From contig JBCDBO010000001.1 in the NCBI GenBank assembly GCA_039183535.1, positions 1 to 64,000 of the forward strand: DNA of 64,000 bases, given 5' to 3'. The notes beneath the pieces were generated by a model. That model was not told the origin of the DNA. It ran no database searches and saw nothing but the letters and a program-made list of their open reading frames with translations. The DNA is from JBCAXA01 sp039183535. Its GTDB lineage: Bacteria; Pseudomonadota; Gammaproteobacteria; Steroidobacterales; Woeseiaceae. Each line of letters opens with the position of its first letter. The first letter of the stretch is position 1. Both the position numbers and the translations under genes were made by a program. This document shows, one piece after another, positions 32,718-41,641 of the stretch.

Positions 32718-33188
32718 GTGACGCTCGACGACTTAGGTAACATCGGCGAGACCATCGGCGGCATCGCCGTTGTGGTGTCGCTTCTCTACCTTGCGACGCA
32801 AATTCGCCAATCGAGTCGTATCGCTCGATTCCAGGCGCATCGGTCGCTGAGCGAGGCGATGGCTGCGATCATGGCAGACATTGCGCGCGATCCTGAGCTG
32901 TATCGTGTTTGGCGCCAACTGATCGATCACCCGGACGCAGCGAGCGAGGACGATCGGGAACGGTTCGGCCTAATGCTTTACCGCGCTTTTTCGACCTTCG
33001 GTGATGCGCACCGATTCGCCGATCTCGATACGAGTCTTAACTCCCGATACAAACTGTACCGGAACCGCCTGCTCGGCTATCGCGCCGTACGCTTATGGTG
33101 GATTCGGCAACGCGAGTCATTCTCTGAGTCGTTCCGACGCGATGTCGATCACTACATCGCGACGACCTTCCCGAGCGACACCGACTAG
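32718..33188 (+). CDS. Single-pass membrane hypothetical protein
   Basis: This 156-residue protein has one N-terminal transmembrane helix (about 9-29, IGETIGGIAVVVSLLYLATQIRQ) and a helical cytoplasmic part with many Arg and aromatic residues. This IGGIAVVVSLLYLAxQIR opening is common in short, uncharacterised proteobacterial membrane proteins. Translation starts at a GTG with an AGG upstream. It ends against the convergent 33185-33694 gene with a 4-nt overlap. No function can be suggested. Confidence 0.65.
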   Translation: MTLDDLGNIGETIGGIAVVVSLLYLATQIRQSSRIARFQAHRSLSEAMAAIMADIARDPELYRVWRQLIDHPDAASEDDRERFGLMLYRAFSTFGDAHRFADLDTSLNSRYKLYRNRLLGYRAVRLWWIRQRESFSESFRRDVDHYIATTFPSDTD

Positions 33189-33694
33189 TCGCGCTGGTCG
33201 TCCGCGGTGGGCGCGTCAGTTTTTCGGCAGCGACATTTGAACTGCCGTGCGCGAACATTAACGAGATCGATATCGGCACCGATGCTGTAATCGCCAGAAC
33301 CGGGAAACGCCGAATTGCTAAGCGGGTCCCACGCCAACGCGTGCGTCGTGCTAGAGACATTGTAATCGGCGTCGCGCGTGTTGATCACGAGCTTGTACGA
33401 TGCCGATGCGATATCACAAGCGGTGCCCGTTAACTTTGCGCTTACCCGCGCCAGCGTATCGAATTGGTCGTACTCCAGTTCGACCTGCCCAGAGCAGGGC
33501 TCAATCAATGGCTCCATCGGCAGATCAATGTCGAAGGTTTGCTCCATAGTTTGGTCGACCTTCGTTGTCTCGGTTTTTCGCTTAAAGTCCGCGCGGCGCT
33601 CGTCGATGACCTCAGGCGCTTGTGCTTGCGCGTCGACGGCGACGGCCGTGAGGCACACGATGACGACAGCCCTGAAAACCTTGTACCCGTCCAT
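33185..33694 (-). CDS. Exported hypothetical protein
   Basis: This secreted protein of about 169 residues has a signal peptide (FRAVVIVCLTAVAVDAQAQA). The mature part starts with a charged segment (VIDERRADFKRKTETTKVDQTMEQ) and continues as a beta-rich domain with several cysteines (C in EPCSGQ, GTACD, FKCRCRK) that may form disulfides. An in-frame ATG at 33706 would add four residues; the choice is arbitrary. I do not recognise a family. It is convergent with the preceding gene and about 90 nt downstream of another small gene on the same strand. Confidence 0.6.
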   Translation of the reverse strand: MDGYKVFRAVVIVCLTAVAVDAQAQAPEVIDERRADFKRKTETTKVDQTMEQTFDIDLPMEPLIEPCSGQVELEYDQFDTLARVSAKLTGTACDIASASYKLVINTRDADYNVSSTTHALAWDPLSNSAFPGSGDYSIGADIDLVNVRARQFKCRCRKTDAPTADDQRD

Positions 33695-33787
33695 ACCGAT
33701 ATCCACGCGTTGCCGATGCTTGATGGTGCCACAGGCGGTCGAAACCCGCGACTACGTATCGGACCGTCCAGACGCTGGCGTAGATCG

Positions 33788-34216
33788 CTAATGAGTGTTT
33801 TGCGGCCACTGTCGCGTCTGCTCGAGGCGTTGTTGGACGGTGGGGCTTTGCGGGTGACGCTCTAGCCACCAACGTAACAAGCGGGCATCGTCGAGATCGG
33901 ACGCAGCCCGCAGTATCAATTGACTCGCCGCCTTGGGACTTCGCTCCGCCCAGCGCTCAGCCAAGACGACGGCCGCCAGTGGATCAGCCCAAGCGAGCGC
34001 TTGCAGGCTGCGGCTGTCCATACGCGCGTAGCGCCCGCTGCGCGATGCATCGAGGTCAGCCAGTAACTGGGTAACTGGGTCGTCATGCGGTGCTGGCAAC
34101 GTAACGACAGAGCTCGATTTAACCAACGGAACCGTCTGCGGCCACAGCATCGTTAGCACCAACACAGCGCTGCCGAGCACGACACCGGCGACAATGGGGC
34201 GCCACCATTTGCTCAT
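33788..34216 (-). CDS. Small membrane-anchored hypothetical protein
   Basis: This 142-residue protein has an N-terminal transmembrane helix (about 6-25, RPIVAGVVLGSAVLVLTMLW) and a helical soluble part. The repeated Ala/Leu/Arg-rich helices (LQALAWADPLAAVVLAERWAER, RLLRWWLERHPQSPTVQQRLEQTRQW) have the look of TPR/Sel1-like hairpins, but too few for a firm call. It lies between two other small envelope genes on the same strand and may share a transcript with them. Function unknown. Confidence 0.6.
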   Translation of the reverse strand: MSKWWRPIVAGVVLGSAVLVLTMLWPQTVPLVKSSSVVTLPAPHDDPVTQLLADLDASRSGRYARMDSRSLQALAWADPLAAVVLAERWAERSPKAASQLILRAASDLDDARLLRWWLERHPQSPTVQQRLEQTRQWPQNTH

Positions 34217-34307
34217 AAGGTAGACCCTCGCCCGACTGACCGGATTGCAGCGTACGGTCAGACCAGCAAGAGAGCAGAACGATTATCGGGTCGATCGCGG
34301 TATTAAC

Positions 34308-35039
34308 TCACTGCCGGTACGGGCGGTGCGGTGCCACAAAATGGGCGACTAACGACAAGACCAGGATGCCTAGCGCGATGTACATGGCGAGACGCCAGAC
34401 ACTGAAGGAGGTTGTGAGCCGCTCGACTTGCTCGACGAGAATGGTCTCACAGGCACCATTCCCCGTATCGGTGCGCGTTATACTTGTACCCCGCTTGGAT
34501 TGACCAATGGGGCCGTACTCCGCCAGATAACCGCGCAACCGGACTTGGTCGCCAACCTTAAGTCCGGACAACTGGCGCCGAATCGACGGATTCGCGGAAA
34601 TAAGATGATTGTTCGACAACTTGTTCATATCGAACGCCTCCCACGCTGCGCGGCTATCGGTCTTGACGTTACAGGTAAAAATTCCGTTCCAGAAACTGAT
34701 GGCATTGAGCGCTGAGTTGCCAGCATTACTGCCCCAGACAACGCACAAGTCCAGTAGATTAAGGTGGTCTTGCGACAATCGATGTAAGCGACTGTTGTCT
34801 TCATTGTGGTAGCGGTACGAGACGATAACGCCGGATATGTCGTACTCGTACAGTGGCGAAATTTCGTAGTCGACACCCTCGTAGCTGACCGTGCTTGAGC
34901 GCATACGGACCCGTCGCTGCGTTGGCTCCTCTTTGACCGCCGACTGAATTTCGTCAATTGCCGGCAGTGTATTGCGATTGATGTAGCCGACGATCGCGGT
35001 TAGAGCCGCGATGACCATGATCCAACCGTTAGCGCGCAC
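34308..35039 (-). CDS. Two-helix membrane protein of unknown function
   Basis: This 243-residue protein has a transmembrane helix at each end (about 5-20 and 215-236) and a periplasmic domain between. The domain contains YEGVDYEISPLYEYDISGVIVSYRY and VGDQVRLRGYLAEYG, the latter recalling an OB-like barrel, with two or three Cys (LDLCVVWG, FTCNVK, GACETI). I recall similar proteins annotated only as hypothetical. It follows the 2OG-oxygenase-like gene on the same strand by 15 nt and may be cotranscribed with it. Function unknown. Confidence 0.65.
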   Translation of the reverse strand: MRANGWIMVIAALTAIVGYINRNTLPAIDEIQSAVKEEPTQRRVRMRSSTVSYEGVDYEISPLYEYDISGVIVSYRYHNEDNSRLHRLSQDHLNLLDLCVVWGSNAGNSALNAISFWNGIFTCNVKTDSRAAWEAFDMNKLSNNHLISANPSIRRQLSGLKVGDQVRLRGYLAEYGPIGQSKRGTSITRTDTGNGACETILVEQVERLTTSFSVWRLAMYIALGILVLSLVAHFVAPHRPYRQ

Positions 35040-35054
35040 TGGCCGGCGGCTGCG

Positions 35055-35678
35055 CTAGCGCAGCGTTAGCTCCGATACGTCCCGATGGTCGCCCAGCGTC
35101 CCGCGAACAAACGAGTTAAATGCGATCGAATAGCGCGGCTCGCTCGAAACGTTAGGCTCGACGTAGTGCTGCAAACCGGAGGAGAACAAGAAAACATCGC
35201 CTTTTTTCGGCCGCAAGATATTTACGGTCGTGTTAAAGATGTTTTGCTTGTCCTTGTCGGGCCGTAAGTCCAATTGTTGATAGTCACGATGCTTGTCGAA
35301 CACCATGCCGGAAACGGGTTCCGGCATATCGGTGTAATAGAGAGACCCCGAGACGATTGAGTTGGAATGGGAATGGCCGTGCATACCGACGCTTGGCTCA
35401 TTGATCAATGACCAGGACTGCGTTACGTACAGCTCCTGACTAATCCCCATGACCTTGGTCGCAAAAACACGCAGCGCCTCGTGGACGGCCTCATTGAGGC
35501 TAGCGAGTTCCGGTTCGTTGAAAATATACAAGTTCTCGGAAATCAGGTTCGCCTGGTTCCGATTCATCGGCAGTGTCTTCAAATACTCGACCTGCGCGGG
35601 ACTGATCGCATCACTGATATTCGCCCGAAAATACGGTTCCGCGAACAGCGCCTGCACGTCGTACTGACTAAGCGCCAT
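35055..35678 (-). CDS. Putative 2OG-Fe(II) oxygenase (TIGR02466-like)
   Basis: This 207-residue protein has the double-stranded beta-helix layout of phage- and cyanobacterial-type 2-oxoglutarate/Fe(II) oxygenases. Candidate iron ligands are the His in GMHGHSHSNSIVSG and the later His in SSGLQHYVEPN, and the 2OG-binding Arg is in EPRYSIAFNSF. Members of this group (TIGR02466) act on unknown substrates. It starts at an ATG preceded by GGGG and is followed after 15 nt by a membrane protein gene. Enzymatic activity is inferred from motif placement only. Confidence 0.75.
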   Translation of the reverse strand: MALSQYDVQALFAEPYFRANISDAISPAQVEYLKTLPMNRNQANLISENLYIFNEPELASLNEAVHEALRVFATKVMGISQELYVTQSWSLINEPSVGMHGHSHSNSIVSGSLYYTDMPEPVSGMVFDKHRDYQQLDLRPDKDKQNIFNTTVNILRPKKGDVFLFSSGLQHYVEPNVSSEPRYSIAFNSFVRGTLGDHRDVSELTLR

Positions 35679-35854
35679 GTTTTATTCCCCAAGAGTTTGT
35701 TTTTATTGGACAAGCGAGGCTGGTATAGCGAATTGGTGTATATAACGCAAGGTTATAGGCACTTTCGCCCGCAGCTCGTTAGACAAAAGCAGTCGGTGCC
35801 GTGTGGCGGTAACCGACGGTAGAAACGAACACTGAGGACCCTTATATAAGAGAC

Positions 35855-37267
35855 ATGTTGACTCATACCTACGCGGAATTACCCGACCATTTCTACGCGC
35901 CGGTCGTTCCTCATCGTGCGCCAGAGCCGCGCTTGCTGGCGTATAACGCCCCGTTAGCAGGAGAGCTTGGCCTTGATTTGCCCACCGCTGCAGAGGAGCG
36001 GGCCGCGTTATTCAGCGGCGCCGAGCTACCCGACGGCGCACAACCGATTGCCCTCGCGTACGCCGGCCATCAATTCGGGCAATTGTCTCCGCAACTCGGC
36101 GATGGCCGGGCAGCGCTGCTCGGTGAGGTCGTCGCCCCGGATGGGCGGCGCTTCGACATCCAACTGAAAGGGTCCGGCCCGACGCCATTTTCACGCGGTG
36201 GCGATGGCAAGTCATCGCTCGGACCGGTAATTCGCGAATATGTCGTCAGCGAAGCCATGCATAGGTTGAGTGTACCGACAACCCGCGCGCTCGCCGCCGT
36301 TCGCACCGGCGAGGACGTACTGCGGGACTCGATCCAGCCAGGCGGGGTGCTTACCCGAGTCGCGTCGAGTCATATCCGCGTTGGAACGTTTGAGTACCTC
36401 GCAATTCGTGGTGATAAGACCGGAGTTAAACAGCTCGCCGACTATGCGATCGCGCGACACTATCCCACTGCCGGCTCGACCGATACGCCGTACCAGGCCT
36501 TGTTTGCGAGCATCGTGCGCGCGCAGGCCGAACTGGTCGCTCACTGGATGGCGCTCGGATTCATCCACGGGGTCATGAACACCGACAACATGTCGATCGC
36601 CGGCGAAACGATCGACTATGGACCCTGTGCGTTCCTCGATGAGTTTGCTTTCAACAAGGTGTTTAGCTCGATCGATCGTGGCGGCCGTTACGCCTATAAC
36701 CAACAGCCGCTTATTGCCCAGTGGAACCTAGCCCGACTGGCGGAGTGTTTGCTCGGTATCGACGACGACAAAACCGTCTATGAGTCGATCCTGGCCGACT
36801 TTGACAGCATCTTTGAGCCTGCATATCGGCACAAAATGACAGCAAAACTTGGCATTGCTCCGAGCCTAAATGACGCTGACGCGACGTTCGTTCGTGACTT
36901 CCTTACGACATTGAATGAAAGAGGCGACGATTACACGCTGAGCTTCCGGCAACTGGCCGAGCGCTTAGCGACCGGCGCAGCTCCGGCCCTAGGTCCGATA
37001 GAGCAACGTTGGCGCGATATGGTTCTGGCCGGCGACCGTACAGCGGTGGATGTTCGCGCAGCGATGGACGCGATCAACCCGATCGTTATTGCGCGGAATC
37101 ATCAGATCGAGCGCGCTATTCAGGCGAGTCTTAACGGCGACGACAGCGTCATGAGCGATCTGCTGCAAGCGCTCGCCAGTCCGTATCAATTGCAACCCGG
37201 TCTAGAAGCGTTTGCTGTTGCCCCGGAACCATCTGAACGCGTCGTCAGGACGTTTTGTGGCACCTGA
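35855..37267 (+). CDS. selO: Protein adenylyltransferase SelO (YdiU)
   Basis: This 470-residue pseudokinase-fold enzyme transfers AMP from ATP to Ser, Thr or Tyr of target proteins, in E. coli linked to oxidative-stress control. The family motifs are AYAGHQFGQLSPQLGDGRAALLGE (around 68-90), the lysine in FDIQLKGSGPTPFSRGGDGK, SSHIRVGTFE and IHGVMNTDNMSI with the metal-binding Asn and Asp. The length is close to the 478 residues of E. coli YdiU. The C-terminus ends Phe-Cys-Gly-Thr, so Cys stands at the third-last position, where vertebrate SelO has selenocysteine; the codon is TGT, not TGA. The gene is monocistronic. Confidence 0.96.
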   Translation: MLTHTYAELPDHFYAPVVPHRAPEPRLLAYNAPLAGELGLDLPTAAEERAALFSGAELPDGAQPIALAYAGHQFGQLSPQLGDGRAALLGEVVAPDGRRFDIQLKGSGPTPFSRGGDGKSSLGPVIREYVVSEAMHRLSVPTTRALAAVRTGEDVLRDSIQPGGVLTRVASSHIRVGTFEYLAIRGDKTGVKQLADYAIARHYPTAGSTDTPYQALFASIVRAQAELVAHWMALGFIHGVMNTDNMSIAGETIDYGPCAFLDEFAFNKVFSSIDRGGRYAYNQQPLIAQWNLARLAECLLGIDDDKTVYESILADFDSIFEPAYRHKMTAKLGIAPSLNDADATFVRDFLTTLNERGDDYTLSFRQLAERLATGAAPALGPIEQRWRDMVLAGDRTAVDVRAAMDAINPIVIARNHQIERAIQASLNGDDSVMSDLLQALASPYQLQPGLEAFAVAPEPSERVVRTFCGT

Positions 37268-37309
37268 CCGCGTCGAGCGTGCGGCCAGGCGCCACGAATA
37301 GCGCACCGG

Positions 37310-38032
37310 TTAGTGTTCAACGTCGTGTTGTTCGACGCGACTGCCAGCAGAGGCTGCATCGGTGCTGCCCGGTATTTGTTGCGGTGCTTGCACGGTAACG
37401 ACTTGCGGTCCATCGCGGCGCGTTAGACCGACTGCCAACAACAGAAGACCAACGGCGCCAAGCCCACCGCCGGCGTACAACATGGTCGAACTGCCGCCAC
37501 CTTCATCAACCGGCATGACATAGCGAATGACCTCTTGACCAAGCTCGCCGGTCGCGAGCTCGGAGCTGACCGTCGCTGCCGGCAGATTGATCGTGAAGTC
37601 CTGCTGGATCAACGCCCCGCCCTCGTCTTGGGTCATTTGCACGAGCCACTGCTTATCGTTTAGCTGGCGAGCCCGAATGCCTTTCTCAAGGTCCATGTCC
37701 CACCGATCGTTGCCACGATAAACGGCCGCCCCGTGTGCCGACATCGAAATAGTGAACTCGCGATCACTGTCCTTACGGTCCATTGAAAAGTCGTCGACAT
37801 AGTACGTAGAGAAGCTATTCTCCATATCGCGCTTCATAACGTGCTGAGCGTTACCGTAAATCTGCATCCACCCTTGCCACTCCTGGGCATTGAGCGCCGT
37901 CGTGATCGTGATATCGGCACGACCGACGTTATCGATCGTGAACTCGCCTTCCTGCATGATCGCATCGACCTGCGCCGTAGCGACGGTTGCCGATGCCAGC
38001 AACGCGATGCCGAAAAAGTGCTGTTTAATCAT
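37310..38032 (-). CDS. Exported protein with C-terminal membrane anchor, unknown function
   Basis: This protein of about 240 residues has a signal peptide (FFGIALLASATVATAQ), a periplasmic beta-rich domain, one C-terminal transmembrane helix (LYAGGGLGAVGLLLLAVGL) and a cytoplasmic tail of about 40 residues. The start at 38032 is supported by GAGGG at proper spacing. An in-frame ATG at 38047 overlapping the upstream stop (ATGA) is an alternative that would couple it to the transglutaminase-like gene. It appears to be the last gene of a three-gene unit with the FHA-lipase and transglutaminase-like genes. Function unknown; it may be an envelope partner of them. Confidence 0.7.
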   Translation of the reverse strand: MIKQHFFGIALLASATVATAQVDAIMQEGEFTIDNVGRADITITTALNAQEWQGWMQIYGNAQHVMKRDMENSFSTYYVDDFSMDRKDSDREFTISMSAHGAAVYRGNDRWDMDLEKGIRARQLNDKQWLVQMTQDEGGALIQQDFTINLPAATVSSELATGELGQEVIRYVMPVDEGGGSSTMLYAGGGLGAVGLLLLAVGLTRRDGPQVVTVQAPQQIPGSTDAASAGSRVEQHDVEH

Positions 38033-38043
38033 TGCTGAGACCC

Positions 38044-39789
38044 TCATTGAATCGTAAACGTGTCGGCAATTTGGTTAAGCAGGGCGCTCATACCACCGAG
38101 CGAACCCATCGGCGCGGATATGACAACACCGACCGTTCCGCTGGCTTGCGTGTGGAAGTACCCCCGCCACTCAACGGCTACGCCATTGAAATTGGTCTGG
38201 CCGTTGTAGGCCTGATAACCCACGCCTTTGATACGGGTCTGGCCAGCTGGTACCGCCTGCATGTAACCGCCGTAATTACTAATCGCGTACGCCAGAAAAT
38301 CGATAGCTTCATTGGCGCTACCGACGCCCGGCAACATGTAGACCTCAACGGCCGGGCCAAGACCACCTGGGTTTTGGGCGAGCACACTCGTCAGCTGCGG
38401 GAACTGCGGCAATGGGGTCACTTGCGCGGTCCAATTGCTTGGGTAGGCCATTGAGTAGGCATTGCCTGGCCCTTGGTGACGAGCAAACCCTGCCGGAATC
38501 GACGGGCCCGGAGGCGGCGCCGGGTTTGGCTGATTGCGCCGCGTGTCGCCGCCGTTGTTGTTGTTCGCGCGACGCGTTGGTTGCGGCTGCTTAGCCGCCT
38601 TCGCCGCACCGGCCATCAACTCTTTAAGCGTATCGTCGATATCTTTGCGAAGGCCCTCGTCGTCCGGTAGCTCCGGGGGACGAATACCGCTCGTGTGCAA
38701 TGCACTGACATCTAATAAACCGATGGACGGACCGCCCACACTGTCGCCGCCGCCAGCCGCGAACACCTGCATATTTTTGAGACCCGTCTCAACCGCCGCC
38801 TGAAAGTCGGCCCGACCACCGAGGCCTTCGCCACCGATCATCGTCGCTTCGATCGGAATAATATTGCCGTCATCCAGACGGATACCCGGCCAGGCATGCC
38901 CGGCCGTTAGAAAAATGACCGGCTTCAGTCCAGCTGACAACGCGACGCTGGCGAACAGCGTCGAGAGTTCAACGCAAAGGCCTGCCTCCCCTGTCAGCAC
39001 TTCGCGCGGCATCCGGACCTTTTGCACGACCGAGTACGAGTCCCCGTACTTGACCGGTAAACCGAGCGTATTAGCGTAGACAAGACCGGCAGCCAGTTGG
39101 TAGTTGTACAAGCCTTCCATAAAGCGCATCGCTTCTTTGGGGTTGCTCCCCGCATCGAAGCCCATACCGCCAAGCACTTTCTGCTGCAGCTGCTGCGTGA
39201 AGTACTTGATGACCGGATCTTCCGGCGTTACGAACGATGCCAATAAATCGGTGTTCTCGTAGACATCGGTAATGCTTGAGATCTCATCACTGTCCATTGT
39301 CGTGTAAACAAGATCGTTCCGTCCTAGCAGCTCAAAGTCGATTTTTCTGAGCTCCTCACGAGCCTCACCGCCAGCGTTGTAGTTGATTTTTATCTCTACT
39401 TGCTCGGTACTGCCGGTAAGTTTTTCGGACAGTGACGAGGGTAAACGGGGGTAGTACAAATCGACGACCGTTTGCTCAGGCAGCACCGTAGGATAGGGCT
39501 GTGGCGTCGTCCAATCACTAATGTTCGGAATACGATACGACACGCGAACATCATCAACGTTACCCGGGCCCTCATTGGTCAGCAGTAATTTCGTGACCCA
39601 ATAGCGGCCGTCTTTCAGCTCCTTGTTGGCGTGGACTTTGTAAGACGCCGACATGACAACCGGCTTCGTTTCAATCTGTAGCCGCAATTTGCCAGGCTTT
39701 GAGGAACCGCCGCCCGATAAGCCCATCATCGCCAGTGCGGCGCCTGCTACGAGAGCCAGTCCGCCAAGGCCTAACAGTAGTTTTTTCAT
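38044..39789 (-). CDS. Membrane-anchored transglutaminase-like protein
   Basis: This 581-residue protein has an N-terminal hydrophobic anchor (about 3-24), a beta-domain (35-150), a transglutaminase/cysteine-protease-like core and a C-terminal domain. The core triad is likely C272 (GEAGLCVEL), H298 (AGHAWPG) and E314 (IPIEAT). A low-complexity linker rich in Asn, Arg, Gln and Pro (about 395-430) leads to a domain of about 140 residues starting FARHQGPGNAYSMAYPSNW that resembles PsbP/DUF-type ligand folds. The Glu in place of Asp in the triad is seen in some transglutaminase-like proteins. It lies between the FHA-lipase gene (19 nt upstream) and the 37310 gene. Substrate and side of the membrane are not certain. 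Confidence 0.75.
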   Translation of the reverse strand: MKKLLLGLGGLALVAGAALAMMGLSGGGSSKPGKLRLQIETKPVVMSASYKVHANKELKDGRYWVTKLLLTNEGPGNVDDVRVSYRIPNISDWTTPQPYPTVLPEQTVVDLYYPRLPSSLSEKLTGSTEQVEIKINYNAGGEAREELRKIDFELLGRNDLVYTTMDSDEISSITDVYENTDLLASFVTPEDPVIKYFTQQLQQKVLGGMGFDAGSNPKEAMRFMEGLYNYQLAAGLVYANTLGLPVKYGDSYSVVQKVRMPREVLTGEAGLCVELSTLFASVALSAGLKPVIFLTAGHAWPGIRLDDGNIIPIEATMIGGEGLGGRADFQAAVETGLKNMQVFAAGGGDSVGGPSIGLLDVSALHTSGIRPPELPDDEGLRKDIDDTLKELMAGAAKAAKQPQPTRRANNNNGGDTRRNQPNPAPPPGPSIPAGFARHQGPGNAYSMAYPSNWTAQVTPLPQFPQLTSVLAQNPGGLGPAVEVYMLPGVGSANEAIDFLAYAISNYGGYMQAVPAGQTRIKGVGYQAYNGQTNFNGVAVEWRGYFHTQASGTVGVVISAPMGSLGGMSALLNQIADTFTIQ

Positions 39790-39808
39790 AGTGCTTCTTC
39801 CTTACCCG

Positions 39809-41566
39809 CTAGTTTTGCGCGCCTTGCAGCAACTCGAGCTTCAGGCGCATCTTCACGTCGTTATCGGTCCACAGAGAGCCATGCTGCTGGCGGACCGGGT
39901 GAATGTCGGCTCCTTCGAGAAAACCGTACTTGTCGACCACGCGGTTATCGCCGGCGGGCTTCAAGAGGAGTCGGACTTTTTTCCAGCCGTCCTCATCGCG
40001 CTCCTGAACAATGATTCGGGTAACGGTCTTGACGCCGTAACCGAAAATGCACGTGGTGGGAACACTGACCGTGGAGCCGATCTCGGCATGAAATTCGCGA
40101 CCGCTCTCTAACAAAGGGCGGTACTGCGCTTTCATCCAACTGGTGTCTTCGTAAATATTGATGTGGTTGCCATCGCGGTCGAAGACGACCGGGTACGGCG
40201 GCACCAGCTGATACGCAGATGGCATCGTCAGTAATGCTTCGTGCAAGCGTTTTTGCCCTAGCCCGAGCGGCAATAGCTCCGGACCATGCAACAGTGTCTG
40301 AATCATGAACGGCGCACCGAAGTGAGCACCGCCCATCGAAACAAACTTACTGACATGGGCGGCGCCGCCCAGGCATTGCAGGTAGTAACGTGATACCAAC
40401 GCACCCATGCTGTGACACAAGATGACGAATTTGGTATCGCGACCGATCACCTCATCGCGCCAGCGGTCGATCGCTGTCTTTAACTTCTGTGCAGAATCAC
40501 GATTGTCTTGGCGCCAGTCGTAAGCAAACTCAAGCAGATCGTGGCCGCTTTTGTAACCAAGACTGTTCTCGAGGTAGTAAACGAGCTGCGAATACGCCTC
40601 GAGCTTGATCAAGCCGGGAATAACGACGACCTCGCGGGCGATACGCCCGACGCTCAGGTCAGAGTCGGGACCGACCGCCATGCGCTCGGGCTGGCGCAAC
40701 GAGCGCGATAAGTTTGGCCAAAAGAGACCGTCCGAGCTGTACAACTCGGAACCCATGATGCCGGGCAGTACAACGACCGGTAGCCGCTCACCGGATTCAA
40801 AGTCGGGTGTCGCCGTACCATCGAGCGTTAAGGCCTCGTGCTGGAATGGCGCTTTGTAGACAAACAACGTATCGCCGATACGAAAGTTCGTACCACCGAA
40901 TAGTTTGGTTTCGGTAACGCGTCGGCTGCGTATGTAGGTGCCGTTCTTCGAATCGAGATCGACCAAAACGTAACGCTCGCCATCGCGGCGTAGAACAGCA
41001 TGGCGGCGCGACGCCGCCGGATCGGTGATCGGTATTTCACAACTGTCGTCCCGGCCGATGCCGATCTCGTCGCCACGCAGCGGTATTTCGCGCGGTTTAC
41101 CGTCGGCGTAGACGACCAAACGGGCTTGAGTAGTGTCGACGAGCGACTGCTCGAGGCCGCCATGCGTCAGCGTCGCATCGCCGGTCTGCTCGTTGACGAC
41201 CAAGGAGGGCTCGTCCAGGCCAGCGGCGATCTCAATGAACTCTTCGTCATCGCCACCCGCTGCGGCGGACTGTGGCAGGGCGAAAATCAATTCGTAGCCG
41301 GCGATCGTTAGCGTCGAACCGTCGGCGAGCGTCGCGCTTTCGACGACGACACCGTCAACGGTAATCCCCGCCCGCGAATTTAGATCGAACACGCCGACCG
41401 ACTCGTCGCTGATCTCAAGGCGTGCGTGCCTGCGCGACGCCTTGGTATCGCGCAGGACGATGTCGCATTCGGCGCTCCGACCGATCAGAACCGTGCCGTC
41501 GCTGAGCTCGTATTCACGGCGGTTGCCGCGCGGCGAGATGACAATCAGGGTTCCGCGGCGCTCCAT
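39809..41566 (-). CDS. Two FHA domains fused to an LCAT-type alpha/beta hydrolase
   Basis: This 585-residue protein is without signal peptide or membrane helix. FHA domain 1 (about 26-95) has GRSAECDIV and SRRHARL. FHA domain 2 (about 166-238) has GRDDSCEI, SRRHAVL and DLDSKNGT. Both keep the Arg, Ser and Asn needed to bind phosphothreonine. Residues about 262-560 form a lecithin:cholesterol acyltransferase-like hydrolase: PVVVLPGIMGSELYSSDG, YDWRQDNRDS and nucleophile Ser386 in LCHSMGALVSRYY. It is probably a cytoplasmic lipase or acyltransferase steered by phosphoprotein binding. A Ser/Thr kinase is encoded at 47711-50530. It heads a unit with the transglutaminase-like gene and is divergent from the transporter-like gene 75 nt away. 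Confidence 0.85.
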   Translation of the reverse strand: MERRGTLIVISPRGNRREYELSDGTVLIGRSAECDIVLRDTKASRRHARLEISDESVGVFDLNSRAGITVDGVVVESATLADGSTLTIAGYELIFALPQSAAAGGDDEEFIEIAAGLDEPSLVVNEQTGDATLTHGGLEQSLVDTTQARLVVYADGKPREIPLRGDEIGIGRDDSCEIPITDPAASRRHAVLRRDGERYVLVDLDSKNGTYIRSRRVTETKLFGGTNFRIGDTLFVYKAPFQHEALTLDGTATPDFESGERLPVVVLPGIMGSELYSSDGLFWPNLSRSLRQPERMAVGPDSDLSVGRIAREVVVIPGLIKLEAYSQLVYYLENSLGYKSGHDLLEFAYDWRQDNRDSAQKLKTAIDRWRDEVIGRDTKFVILCHSMGALVSRYYLQCLGGAAHVSKFVSMGGAHFGAPFMIQTLLHGPELLPLGLGQKRLHEALLTMPSAYQLVPPYPVVFDRDGNHINIYEDTSWMKAQYRPLLESGREFHAEIGSTVSVPTTCIFGYGVKTVTRIIVQERDEDGWKKVRLLLKPAGDNRVVDKYGFLEGADIHPVRQQHGSLWTDNDVKMRLKLELLQGAQN

Positions 41567-41641
41567 CGTTACGCGCCCGCCACGCTAGCGGTTAGCAGCG
41601 CGGTATTCGCGCCGGCTGTTGCGGCGTAATACACTGCGACG

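Noticed and set aside
37256..37267. Possible selenocysteine at the C-terminus of SelO
   Set aside because: The codon is TGT (Cys) followed by Gly-Thr and the real TGA stop, so no selenocysteine is needed.
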